A DNA stretch of 51,596 nt from Lachnospiraceae bacterium (GCA_015058015.1 SVDM01000018.1:1-51596), one strand, 5' to 3'; numbered from the stretch's first letter, positions 23,085-31,423 are shown. Numbers and translations: made by a program. Notes: generated by a model from the letters alone, not told the origin.

Positions 23085-23648
23085 CTAATGTGGAATAAAC
23101 ATCAACAATTCGCCTTTTGTTACGGCAATAGAAGTTATGATAAATGCCAGACCGAAAATGCACCAGGCAATTCTATCAAGTAACTTTAGTTTCTTCTCAT
23201 CTTCAATCATACCAAGACTTATGAATGCCCTGGAAATAGAAATGGATGTGTGGGCAGTGATTACAGCGTAGAAGAGAATCTGAACTACCAGCAGAAGAAC
23301 AAACAAGGCCCAGTTTTCTTCGGAAGAGCTGTTTTTCAGAAGTTCAAAGGTATTAATGTGAAGAATCAAAAGCGGAAATATTAAGGCTGCGGATATTCGC
23401 TGAATAAGTGTTTTTCGATTCTTGGCAGGGTACGTGGAAAGACTTGTTCCGTCTCCTAAGAGGAAGACCGAACACATTCCAAGAACTGCATGGGCGCAGA
23501 CAAGCACCATAAGCGGTATTGAAGCCCATTGCTTCAATACCGGATTATAGTAAAAAGTAAGATATGCAAAACTGTTGTAGCCCATATGAAACAGCACCGC
23601 GACTGCTGACAAGAGGCCGAGAATGGCATTTAATTTCTTTAAAATCAT
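23085..23648 (-). CDS. frdC: Fumarate reductase cytochrome b-like membrane subunit
   Basis: 187 residues with five predicted membrane spans, as in the Bacillus/Wolinella-type single-subunit SdhC/FrdC. Four histidines lie in or near membrane segments (LFHMGYN, CAHAVLGM, LLILHINTF, ITAHTSIS) and could ligate two b hemes. It would couple quinol oxidation to fumarate reduction. The start codon lies two bases after the stop of the upstream Nif11-like peptide gene, and its ribosome site GGAGAG is inside that gene, so the two are coupled. The protein is about 20-30 residues shorter than Bacillus SdhC. Confidence 0.85.
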   Translation of the reverse strand: MILKKLNAILGLLSAVAVLFHMGYNSFAYLTFYYNPVLKQWASIPLMVLVCAHAVLGMCSVFLLGDGTSLSTYPAKNRKTLIQRISAALIFPLLILHINTFELLKNSSSEENWALFVLLLVVQILFYAVITAHTSISISRAFISLGMIEDEKKLKLLDRIAWCIFGLAFIITSIAVTKGELLMFIPH

Positions 23649-23650
23649 TT

Positions 23651-23959
23651 TTAACTCTCCGAAGGTATTTTTTCAAACCATTTTTGAGGAGCTTCCATAC
23701 CACAATTATTACACTTACCCCGATACCTCGCCGTCTGAGTGTTGTCAGTGTAAAAGTCCACATCACGAGATCTGCATTGCGGACACCTAATTGCGGAACC
23801 GTTGCATAACCATCCTCCTCCGCTTATAGCTTCAAGCTGTTCATCGGTAAGCTCAACGCCCTCTGCCTTAGCCAGGGCTAAGATTTCTTCAGAATTCTTG
23901 CAATTCCCAAGCTTTTTGATTTGCTCGTCTGATAATCCTTTTAGCAGTTCTTTTTTCAT
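23651..23959 (-). CDS. Nif11-like leader peptide fused to a CxxC zinc-ribbon-like segment
   Basis: 102 residues. Residues 1-48 resemble a Nif11/NHLP-type bacteriocin leader (LSDEQIKKLGNCKNSEEI, LALAKAEGVELTDEQLEAIS) ending in GGG. Residues 49-102 hold six cysteines overall, with CPQC and CNNC pairs spaced like a zinc ribbon, and no obvious toxin-like core. Leaders of this family are cut after GG by C39 peptidase-transporters or recognised by RiPP-modifying enzymes; none is in this window. AAGGAGG lies before the ATG. The gene heads the frdCAB operon, two bases upstream of frdC. It may be a metal-binding small protein with a bacteriocin-like N-terminus rather than a real bacteriocin. Confidence 0.75.
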   Translation of the reverse strand: MKKELLKGLSDEQIKKLGNCKNSEEILALAKAEGVELTDEQLEAISGGGWLCNGSAIRCPQCRSRDVDFYTDNTQTARYRGKCNNCGMEAPQKWFEKIPSES

Positions 23960-24051
23960 GTAGGTACCTCCTTATTATTACTATATACATCACATAAATT
24001 CATGCTGTTTATTTGGATTTGTCTTACGTTTATATATACACGTTTAAAATA

Positions 24052-24388
24052 AAAAATGCGACATTTGAAGAGTCACGGGGGCTCGGGAGTCGCAGGCGGC
24101 TTTTTCGGAAGCACCGGGCCCACCGGTTACATGAATTCGAACCTAGTAAAACAGAAGCGATTTTGGGCTAATATCCACACGAGACGCCACGGATGGCGTC
24201 GAGAGTGATTAAGGTCACGGATGACTATTAATCACGGTGTGGATATTACCAAAGTCGCTTCGTTTTTTTACTTGGTGAAGGATTCCGTAATCGGTGGGCC
24301 CGGTGCTTCCGAAAAAGCCGCCTGCGTAGCCTCGGGGTGGGGAGGTGAGTCAGTAGAACCGTCCCCGTGACTCATATGTCGCATTTTT
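24052..24388. mobile_element. 337-bp fold-back element (MITE-like) with structured core
   Basis: Terminal arms AAAAATGCGACAT (24052-24064) and ATGTCGCATTTTT (24376-24388) are perfect complements, followed by AGTCACGGGG (24071-24080)/CCCCGTGACT (24363-24372). A 39-bp arm 24092-24130 pairs with 24287-24325 with one mismatch. TAATATCCACAC (24169-24180) pairs with 24237-24248. The apex has two hairpins: GACGCC/GGCGTC (24183-24200) and GTGATTAA/TTAATCAC (24205-24235), the latter with an inner GTCA/TGAC; both tops read ACGGAT. No coding frame or transposase is present. The outer motif matches the 10212 and 14685 palindromes. A clear target duplication is not visible. Confidence 0.75.
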
Positions 24389-24400
24389 AGGGGCGGCGGG

Positions 24401-24406
24401 TATAAT
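24401..24406 (+). promoter_or_regulatory. Predicted -10 box of the 24481 peptide gene
   Basis: TATAAT, 12 bp outside the right end of the fold-back element. No good -35 is visible in host sequence; the -35 position falls within the element's terminal arm (about 24377-24383), so the element may contribute to this promoter. Confidence 0.45.
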
Positions 24407-24480
24407 ATAGTGAAGACAAAAATAGACGCCCGATTACCAGGGACGTAGCGATACGAATAATTGTTACAGGAGGTAGTTTT

Positions 24481-24735
24481 ATGGGAAAAAACGATAAGAA
24501 TAATGAAGACGAAATGGTTAAACTGGATGGTGAACTGAATAAGGTATCAGGAGGTATGTTCAATCTTGACGATAATCTTCCTGACGGACATGAGAAATCA
24601 TGCTTTACCAATTGGTTCCATTCGAAGAATGAATGTAGCGCCAGTCCTGACGGATACCACTTTTTTTATGTTATTGAAGAAAGTATATTCGGGGATAAAG
24701 AAAAATGCAAGTATTGTGGTGAGGAAACCGATTAA
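24481..24735 (+). CDS. Small double-glycine-leader, cysteine-containing peptide
   Basis: 84 residues, ATG eight to nine bases after AGGAGG. The first 25 residues are acidic and end in LDGELNKVSGG, the classic double-glycine processing motif of bacteriocin-type leaders. The following 59 residues are polar and contain four cysteines, including a CKYC pair near the end, and no long hydrophobic stretch. It is divergent from the Nif11-like gene at 23651, with the fold-back element between them. No modifying enzyme, immunity protein or peptidase-transporter is nearby. Secreted peptide or small zinc-binding protein; function unknown. Confidence 0.7.
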   Translation: MGKNDKNNEDEMVKLDGELNKVSGGMFNLDDNLPDGHEKSCFTNWFHSKNECSASPDGYHFFYVIEESIFGDKEKCKYCGEETD

Positions 24736-24835
24736 AAGACCAATCCGTAGCTCTTTTATCAAGTCGTGCTTTTAATCATTATACACAACTGATATAATGG
24801 TGTTGCTATATTTAGAGATACGGAGATTAGTTTTA

Positions 24836-27205
24836 ATGGAACATAAAACAGATATTAACATCGGGCTTACCGGTGAGGAAGTGAATGAAAGAATTGCCCG
24901 GGGAGAGGTTAACCGGGCAATGGTTTCAACTTCTAAGAGCATTAAAGATATTATCATAGAAAATGTCTGTACATATTTCAATCTTGTATTTACGGTTATT
25001 GCCGTATTGCTTATTCTGGTTGGGTCTTTTAGAAACCTGACCTTCTATCTGATAGTAATTGCCAATACTTTAATAGGTATTGTTCAAGAGCTTCGATCAA
25101 AGCACACCCTGGATAAGTTGCAGATGCTTAATGCGCCCAAAGCGGTGGTGAGAAGAGACGGAACCGACAAAACGGTTTCCTCTGAAGAATTGGTATTAGA
25201 CGATATAGTTGTATTCTCATCCGGCAACCAGATATGCGCAGATGCAGTGGTTGTATCCGGCAAGGTGTCCGTTAATGAGGCACTTATTACCGGCGAATCC
25301 GATGAAATCAGCAAAGAGCCGGGAGATAGTCTTTTGTCCGGAAGCTATATAGTCTCCGGCAGTTGTGATGCCCAGCTGACACATGTTGGCAGCGAGTCAT
25401 ATATTTCAAAGCTTACTATAGCAGCTAAACAGTCCCGTAAGGGAGAACAGTCGGAGATGATTCGTGACCTTAACAGATTGGTTAAGATTGTGGGTATCAT
25501 CATTATCCCCATGGGAGCAATTCTAATTGGTCATCAGTACTTTATTCTGGGCAACTCCATCGAGGCAAGTGTGGTGGGAATGGTTGCCGCAATCCTTGGT
25601 ATGATTCCCGAGGGATTATATCTTCTTGCCAGTGTGGCGCTGGTGGTAAGCGTGCTTAGACTTGCACAGAAGAAGGTCCTTGTAAATGACATGAAATGCA
25701 TTGAATCTCTGGCCAGAGTCGATGTATTATGCGTAGATAAAACAGGTACCATCACGGAAAATACCATGGAAGTGGTGGGAGCAGAGGTTATTGACGGTTA
25801 CACCCTTCCTGAGGGTCTGACTCTTGACCTTCTCATTAGTCGTTTTGTTTCCGGTATGACGGGAGATAATCAGACCATGCAGGCTATGAAAGCCTATTTT
25901 AGCAGTTCTGACGGAATAATGCCCGATGAAGTTACAACCTTTTCATCTTCTTATAAGTACAGCTCGGCTACCTTTGGAGATTGTTGTTATGTCCTTGGAG
26001 CCCCTGAGTTTGTAATGAGAGAACAATATGAGACCTGCCGCGGACAGGTGGAAGAACTGGCGTCTAAGGGATACCGCGTACTTATCTTTGGCGAATACTC
26101 GGGCAGGGCTGACGGAAAACAATTGACTGAGTCTGTTACACCCATAGCCTTTATTACCCTTACCAATCCCATTCGTAAGGAGGCCAAAAGAACCTTTGAA
26201 TACTTTGTGGAGCAGGGAGTTGAGATTAAGGTCATCTCCGGAGACAATCCCCTTACGGTATCAGAGGTGGCAGGCAAGGCAGGTATCTTAAATGCTGACA
26301 AATATGTAGATGCCACAACTCTTGTGACGGATGATGATATTAGAAATGCAGCTAAAGATTATACTATCTTTGGTCGTGTTACACCTGAACAGAAGAGGAT
26401 GCTTGTGAGAGCCTTAAAGGCAGCAGACCATACTGTTGCCATGACAGGAGACGGAGTAAATGACATCTTGGCGCTAAAGGATGCGGATTGCAGTATTGCC
26501 ATGGCATCGGGAAGCGACGCAACTGCCAAGGCAGCCCAGCTTGTTTTGCTGGAATCAGACTTCTCCTGCATGCCCTCTGTTGTATTGGAGGGAAGACGTG
26601 TTGTTAATAATATTGAGCGTTCCGCAAGCCTGTTTTTGGTAAAGAATATTTTTTCATTCCTGATGGTATTTTTCACGGTTATTGCAATGGTTACCTATCC
26701 CTTAGAACCGGCTCAGATCTCCTTAATCAGTGTGTTTACCATAGGTGCTCCGGCATTCTTACTTGCGCTAGAGCCCAATAAGAACAGAATACAAGGTCAT
26801 TTCCTGTCATCGGTTGTGTTTCGAGCCCTTCCGGCAGGACTAACAGACTTTATTGTTATAAGTGTTTTTGTTGTCTTCTGTCAGGTATTTGATATTCCCA
26901 CATGGGAGACATCAACAGCCTGCACAATTATCATGTCGGTTGTGGGATTACAGATTTTACTTAGAATAAGCAGTCCCTTAAATCTGTATAGGGGCGCGAC
27001 TTGTCTTTTGATGCTCATAGGTCTTGTGGGGGCATCCCTGCTCCTTCACGGTCTGTTTGGACTGCGACCTATCTGCAACCAGTGCATTTTCCTTCTTATC
27101 CTTTTTTCTGTTATTACCATGCCCATACTACTTACCATGAGCATGATTGTAGATAAAATAAGAGATCGATATAATAGACGAAGAGAACGTAAGAATCCCC
27201 GGTAA
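24836..27205 (+). CDS. P-type cation ATPase, CtpE-like
   Basis: 789 residues from ATG 24836, with CGGAG ten bases upstream. A longer frame to 24797 overlaps the -10 (TATAAT 24793-24798) and is rejected. Motifs: TGES (actuator, LITGESDE), the membrane IPEGLYLL, the phosphorylation site DKTGTITEN, and TGDGVNDILALKDAD. About ten membrane spans; no N-terminal heavy-metal-binding domain. The PEGL motif and the CtpE-like segment (ESLARVDVLCVDKTG) point to the group including mycobacterial CtpE, reported to take up calcium, so transport of Ca2+ or another divalent/monovalent cation across the plasma membrane is the best guess. Monocistronic, ending in a bidirectional terminator. Confidence 0.88.
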   Translation: MEHKTDINIGLTGEEVNERIARGEVNRAMVSTSKSIKDIIIENVCTYFNLVFTVIAVLLILVGSFRNLTFYLIVIANTLIGIVQELRSKHTLDKLQMLNAPKAVVRRDGTDKTVSSEELVLDDIVVFSSGNQICADAVVVSGKVSVNEALITGESDEISKEPGDSLLSGSYIVSGSCDAQLTHVGSESYISKLTIAAKQSRKGEQSEMIRDLNRLVKIVGIIIIPMGAILIGHQYFILGNSIEASVVGMVAAILGMIPEGLYLLASVALVVSVLRLAQKKVLVNDMKCIESLARVDVLCVDKTGTITENTMEVVGAEVIDGYTLPEGLTLDLLISRFVSGMTGDNQTMQAMKAYFSSSDGIMPDEVTTFSSSYKYSSATFGDCCYVLGAPEFVMREQYETCRGQVEELASKGYRVLIFGEYSGRADGKQLTESVTPIAFITLTNPIRKEAKRTFEYFVEQGVEIKVISGDNPLTVSEVAGKAGILNADKYVDATTLVTDDDIRNAAKDYTIFGRVTPEQKRMLVRALKAADHTVAMTGDGVNDILALKDADCSIAMASGSDATAKAAQLVLLESDFSCMPSVVLEGRRVVNNIERSASLFLVKNIFSFLMVFFTVIAMVTYPLEPAQISLISVFTIGAPAFLLALEPNKNRIQGHFLSSVVFRALPAGLTDFIVISVFVVFCQVFDIPTWETSTACTIIMSVVGLQILLRISSPLNLYRGATCLLMLIGLVGASLLLHGLFGLRPICNQCIFLLILFSVITMPILLTMSMIVDKIRDRYNRRRERKNPR

Positions 27206-27223
27206 CATTTACCGGGGATTTTG
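27194..27223. terminator. Bidirectional terminator
   Basis: AATCCCCGGTAA (27194-27205), CAT, TTACCGGGGATT (27209-27220), then TT. A 12-bp perfect stem containing the ATPase stop codon, between convergent genes. Confidence 0.85.
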
Positions 27224-27226
27224 GCG

Positions 27227-28138
27227 TTATGCATCCTTTACAGTATCATAGTTCACAGTATTCTCAACATTCTTATCGTATTTAGATGTCTTTACGGTTA
27301 TCTCGTTTAAGGAAGCGCCCTGTTTTAGAACGCATATGGTAACATCTCTTACACCAACTTTCTTAAGTGCCTCTTTTGAAGATCGAAGAACCGAAACCAT
27401 GGAATCAGTATTGGTTCCATTAGGTACAAAAATGTATACGCATGTGGGGTCATAGGCATATGAGTTGACATCTATATGGGGTTCTTCGTTAACACTCTTT
27501 ACCAGACCACTTGTGGTAAAACAGGGATTATACCATACATGTGGTTTTGAGCCCGGGAAGAGCTGTGATAAAAGCGTTTCCACTTTTTTCTCATATTCTG
27601 TTCCAACAACTACTCCGGGATAAAAGCTTTCTACATATGATGAGGCTGCAGCCGTATCTTCTACGAAGTGGCTCTTGATTGAGTACATTATAAGGTAGGG
27701 GTTGGAGGAATCGTCCTTACCCAGTTCATTGAATTCTTTTTCAAATTCCCTAGCTACAATTTTAATTACATATGCATCTGCCGCAGTAGTGGGGCCGCCC
27801 CCAAGCTTACTGTAGTTTACTTCGTAAAGGGAAGCCAGATAGTAATTGCCCTTACCTACTTCTTCGTCAACACGCTGCAGGAGTATGTTGAATGCAGTTA
27901 AATTGTCTTCCCGAATATCATTAGAGGGACTCTTAAGAGGGCTTTTAGAAAGCATCTGCGTGATATCTGATACTGAATATTTTATTTGGAAATTCCCCTG
28001 TGAGGGCCCTTGATTAGAGAAACCGGGGATGCCAAGGCTCGGATCGGTAAACCCTCCGAGATTAAGCTTTATTTTGCAGGCGGATAAAGATACCACCATA
28101 ATACTTAGGATTAATCCTATACATATTCTTTTCTTCAT
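27227..28138 (-). CDS. Lipoprotein of unknown function
   Basis: 303 residues. The signal peptide ends in LSAC, a perfect lipobox (Cys21), then a Gly/Pro/Ser-rich spacer to about residue 50. The rest is a mixed alpha/beta domain without motifs I recognise; FNILLQRVDEEVGKGNYYLA and YIFVPNGTNTDSMVSVLRSS are the most regular parts. Predicted to be anchored outside the membrane. The nearest good ribosome site (AAAGGAAATAAG) is about 15 bases from the ATG, long for this genome, so the start is somewhat uncertain. It follows the acyl ligase/ACP pair by 172 bp in the same direction; any functional link is speculative. Confidence 0.75.
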   Translation of the reverse strand: MKKRICIGLILSIMVVSLSACKIKLNLGGFTDPSLGIPGFSNQGPSQGNFQIKYSVSDITQMLSKSPLKSPSNDIREDNLTAFNILLQRVDEEVGKGNYYLASLYEVNYSKLGGGPTTAADAYVIKIVAREFEKEFNELGKDDSSNPYLIMYSIKSHFVEDTAAASSYVESFYPGVVVGTEYEKKVETLLSQLFPGSKPHVWYNPCFTTSGLVKSVNEEPHIDVNSYAYDPTCVYIFVPNGTNTDSMVSVLRSSKEALKKVGVRDVTICVLKQGASLNEITVKTSKYDKNVENTVNYDTVKDA

Positions 28139-28310
28139 AATAATAGTACTTATTTCCTTTCTAAAACTCCTCCTTATACTAACACATGAAGTATTTATCT
28201 GCTACGCGACTTCAAAGGCAGAATAGTTATGATTTCGGAATAGTGTGAAAATTTATGATTGTGGATAAGATTAGGGAGAAATACAATAAGCGGGGCAGAC
28301 TTAAGGTGTC

Positions 28311-28550
28311 CTAGAAGACTCCCGGCTTGCGGATAATGTATTCGCAGACATCCGCTACTGTCTTTGGCTGGAAATCTTCTTCAATCTGAAGGTGAAAACG
28401 GTCCTCTATGGCAATGGCCAGCAGTATCATATCAAATGAGCTTATGGACAGGTCGGCTTTCAAATCGCTATTAAGAGAGACATTTTCCATCTCTGTATTG
28501 GGAAGTGTCTCATTTATTAACTTTATCAGTTCTTCAAGTGTCTCTTTCAT
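28311..28550 (-). CDS. Acyl carrier protein
   Basis: 79 residues from ATG 28550-28548, with GAGGAG seven bases upstream; a longer frame to 28589 overlaps the ligase gene and lacks a site. Four-helix ACP pattern, with the pantetheine attachment serine in SISSFDMI (Ser38, where fatty-acid-synthesis ACPs usually have DSLD). Acidic as expected. The atypical DSL-to-SSF motif and the location 19 bp after an AMP-dependent ligase gene suggest a dedicated carrier loaded by that ligase (as DltC is by DltA) rather than the housekeeping fatty-acid ACP. No DltB/DltD or ketosynthase gene is present. Confidence 0.9.
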   Translation of the reverse strand: MKETLEELIKLINETLPNTEMENVSLNSDLKADLSISSFDMILLAIAIEDRFHLQIEEDFQPKTVADVCEYIIRKPGVF

Positions 28551-28569
28551 GGTATTGCTCCTCTGATTC

Positions 28570-30069
28570 TTAAGAATCCCTGCGGTCAATCTTCAAGGCG
28601 GCAGTTCTTTTAAAGTCTTCGGTTCGAAGGCTGATTTTGGCTACTTGTTTGAAACTTGGCAGTGTGTTGTTGATTTTCTTGGCTTCCTCTCTGATTAAGC
28701 TCTCAAGCTCTACCGGGCTGTGGCTTTTGGCTGCTTCGGGAAGGGGCAGAATCTCAATGGACAGCATCGGCTGTCCCCCTACAGTATCTTCTTTTACAAG
28801 GCAATCCTGTATCAGAGGGCTTTGGTTAAAGGCATCCTCTATCTCTTCCGGGCTGACATTTTCCCCGTTGGGAAGAATAATAAGGTTGTTGGTTCGGCCG
28901 ATTATTGTTATGTAGCCTTCGTCATCAAAGGATACCAAATCCCCGGTTTTATACCAGCCATCCTTTGTAAGAACTTGGGCTGTGGCCGCGGTATCCTTGT
29001 AATAACCCTTCATTATGTTATCTCCCCTAATCCACAGCTCTTTATCCACAAGCTTAACCTCCTGGCCCGGATAAATCCTACCCATGGAGTGGGGCTTCTT
29101 GTCAATATTAATGTTTGCGCTGGTGAAATTGGCTCCCTCTGTCATGCCGTATCCGGGATAGAGATGAATACCGAACTTTTTCAATTCCTTATTCAATCTG
29201 GGGGGAACGGGAGCCCCTCCGCAGACTATACATTTAAGGCCCTCAAGGAAGGCTTCTCCCTTAAGCTTTGCAAGATTCAAGGTAAGTTCCACGATACCGG
29301 GAACCAGGACTAAGAGGGTGGGCTTCACCCGGGGTATCATCATAAGGCCGCTTCTTACGTCATTACATCCGTAGATCGTAGACCCTGTATAAATACAGGA
29401 TAGGAAACCTGCCACTGTTCCAAATATATGGGATAGGGGGAGAAGGAGAATATACCTGTTAAATAGCACTTCTCCGGTGGGCTTGTAGGTGCCGTTCTTG
29501 GCTCCCCGCATAAGGGCACCATGGCTTAGCAGGACTCCTTTGGCTTCCCCGGTTGTGCCTCCTGTAAGGAATATGGCAGCAGTGGTATCTTTTGTTACAT
29601 CAGCCATGGGAGATACCTCCCCTCCGCATTCGGCGGCGCTGATTATGGGAATGGAAAGATTACCTGTTAAGGGAAGGAAGCATTCTTCCGCCACAAGGGC
29701 ATCTACGTCAAACTTATCGACAAGCTTCTCCAGTGTTTCGACATTAATCATGGAGGAGAGCATTATTACCACGCGACCTGAGGAAGGGATAGCAAGAAAC
29801 CAGCACATGGCATCCACGTTGTTGCGGCATAGTACTGCTACGTGGCCCTGTGACGGTATATTCATGGAATCAAGAAGATTAATCCGTCTGCCTATGTTTT
29901 CATACATTTCCTCATAAGTTAAAGTCAGGCGGTCATCCGAGAAGGCAACCTTATCTTCGAAGTCCTTAGCACATTTCTTTAGTAACAAGGGGATGGTCTC
30001 AACATATGGAAGGAGACTTCGCTCATAATCCGAGAGCATATCCTCGAAATAGTCAGTTGAATTGGTCAT
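28570..30069 (-). CDS. AMP-dependent acyl/aryl ligase (ANL superfamily)
   Basis: 499 residues with the complete set of adenylate-forming motifs: FLTGGTTGEAKGV (P-loop), LLPLSHIFG, YGMTEG (A5), YKTGDLV (A7), GRTNNLII and a C-terminal KRTAALKIDR with the catalytic lysine. Such enzymes activate a carboxylic acid as acyl-AMP and pass it to CoA or to a carrier protein. The short length (no N-terminal extension) and the ACP gene directly downstream suggest acyl-ACP ligation. The substrate chain cannot be read. A two-gene operon with the ACP. Confidence 0.88.
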   Translation of the reverse strand: MTNSTDYFEDMLSDYERSLLPYVETIPLLLKKCAKDFEDKVAFSDDRLTLTYEEMYENIGRRINLLDSMNIPSQGHVAVLCRNNVDAMCWFLAIPSSGRVVIMLSSMINVETLEKLVDKFDVDALVAEECFLPLTGNLSIPIISAAECGGEVSPMADVTKDTTAAIFLTGGTTGEAKGVLLSHGALMRGAKNGTYKPTGEVLFNRYILLLPLSHIFGTVAGFLSCIYTGSTIYGCNDVRSGLMMIPRVKPTLLVLVPGIVELTLNLAKLKGEAFLEGLKCIVCGGAPVPPRLNKELKKFGIHLYPGYGMTEGANFTSANINIDKKPHSMGRIYPGQEVKLVDKELWIRGDNIMKGYYKDTAATAQVLTKDGWYKTGDLVSFDDEGYITIIGRTNNLIILPNGENVSPEEIEDAFNQSPLIQDCLVKEDTVGGQPMLSIEILPLPEAAKSHSPVELESLIREEAKKINNTLPSFKQVAKISLRTEDFKRTAALKIDRRDS

Positions 30070-30180
30070 ATTTTATCCCCTCTTCTTTACACTACCTTGT
30101 CTGCATGCATGTTTGAACAGACCTTATTACTATGTTACACTTAATATAATATAACAAGAAAATGAGAAGTGAAAGAAAAA

Positions 30181-31305
30181 ATGATTACCATTGAAAGAGT
30201 AGAAACCGGGAGAGGACGCAAAGAGTTTGCAGAGTTTCCCAACAGACTGTACAAAGGTGAGCCCCTTTATATTCCTGCTTTTTATTCGGATTCTTTGGCT
30301 GCAATGAATCCATCAAAGCATTTCGCCTATGAATTCTGTGAAGCAAGATTCTATCTTGCAAAAAAGGATGGTATTGTGGTGGGACGCATCGGAGCCATTA
30401 TAAATCACAAGGCGGATGAGAAGTGGAATACAAGGCAGATGCGTTTCTGGAACGTTGATTTTGTAAACGATATGGAAATATCAGCCGCCCTTTTTAAGGT
30501 GGTGGAAGAGTGGGCAAAAGAACGTGAATGCACTGAAATTGTTGGGCCCCTGGGTTTTACCGACTTAGATCCCGAGGGTATGCTGGTAGATGGTTTTGAT
30601 GAAGAGGGAATCTTCTGTACCTACTATAATTATCCATACTATGTTGACCATTTAAAGGCCCTGGGATATGAAAAGGATGCTGACTGGGTGGAATACAAAC
30701 TAAACCTTCAGGAGGGTGAAGAGACTGCCGGGACCATAGAGAGGATGGCCGAATTCTCCGGAAGGGTATATAAGCTTCACTTAAAGGAGATGACATCAGT
30801 TAAAGATATTGGAAATGCGGCACCGGATATAGTCCGGCTTATAAACCTGTGCTACAGGGACCTCTATGGCACCACAGATATGGATATTGCCCAGGGGACG
30901 GAATACTTCAAAAGCTTTCAGATTATCCTTGATTACAGAACCTCGGCTATAGTATACAATGAGTCCGGAGAACTGGTGGGATTCGCCCTGTCCATTCCCA
31001 ATATCTCCGATGCAATTAAGAAATCAGGAGGAAGACTCTTTCCCCTTGGCTGGTTTAGAATACTTAGAAAAGTAAAGAAGAATGATGAACAAATCGCCCT
31101 GCTGATAGGAGTACATCCGGACTATCAGAGCAAGGGTGTTATATCTCTTATTATTAATCATATGATGAAGGCCTTTAGAAGGCTGGGGATAAGGTCATGC
31201 CGATGCTGCCCCATGTTAGAGGAGAACTCCAAGGTCCTTTCCCTTATGAATGTTGTTCCTTCCAAGCCATGTCGGCGGAGAAGGTCTTTTATCAAACATC
31301 TTTGA
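30181..31305 (+). CDS. GNAT-fold protein, unknown acetyltransferase-like family
   Basis: 374 residues from ATG 30181; an in-frame GTG at 30169 would add four residues, and neither has a good ribosome site. An N-terminal domain (1-180, ending in the EIVGPLGFTDLDPEGMLVDG segment) is followed by a GNAT-type domain with IALLIGVHPDYQSKGVISLI as acetyl-CoA loop (Q-x-x-G-x). The last residues RRRRSFIKHL are the basic tail typical of the group. Proteins of this two-part family are common in anaerobes, often annotated as N-acetyltransferase without known substrate. Monocistronic, with its own terminator at 31317. Confidence 0.75.
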   Translation: MITIERVETGRGRKEFAEFPNRLYKGEPLYIPAFYSDSLAAMNPSKHFAYEFCEARFYLAKKDGIVVGRIGAIINHKADEKWNTRQMRFWNVDFVNDMEISAALFKVVEEWAKERECTEIVGPLGFTDLDPEGMLVDGFDEEGIFCTYYNYPYYVDHLKALGYEKDADWVEYKLNLQEGEETAGTIERMAEFSGRVYKLHLKEMTSVKDIGNAAPDIVRLINLCYRDLYGTTDMDIAQGTEYFKSFQIILDYRTSAIVYNESGELVGFALSIPNISDAIKKSGGRLFPLGWFRILRKVKKNDEQIALLIGVHPDYQSKGVISLIINHMMKAFRRLGIRSCRCCPMLEENSKVLSLMNVVPSKPCRRRRSFIKHL

Positions 31306-31316
31306 ACTTTATAGGC

Positions 31317-31349
31317 AATTCCCCGGTAACCATTGGCCGGGGAATTTTT
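31317..31349 (+). terminator. Rho-independent terminator
   Basis: AATTCCCCGG (31317-31326) pairs with CCGGGGAATT (31337-31346), followed by TTT. Ends the GNAT-like gene. Confidence 0.85.
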
Positions 31350-31423
31350 CTGTTCTACTATATCTTATCTGTAAGCATATCTATAGTTCCAATAGCAAAA
31401 CGGATTCATTTTTGTAAAAAGTG

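Noticed and set aside
24410-24475. Riboswitch in the leader of the 24481 peptide gene
   Set aside because: Some pairing is possible but I recognise no known aptamer.
24730-24777. GATTAAAAG/CTTTTAATC inverted repeat as a terminator of the 24481 gene
   Set aside because: 30-nt loop and no T-run after it; it may be chance or a weak structure.
24797-24835. Longer start of the P-type ATPase
   Set aside because: It overlaps a TATAAT box; ATG 24836 has CGGAG upstream and family-like N-terminus.
28720-29313. 197-aa plus-strand reading frame opposite the acyl ligase
   Set aside because: Shadow of a gene with all adenylate-forming motifs; no start signal or domain.
31240-31305. Possible frameshift near the end of the GNAT-like protein
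   Set aside because: The current frame ends CRRRRSFIKHL, which fits the basic tail of the family, so no frameshift is needed.
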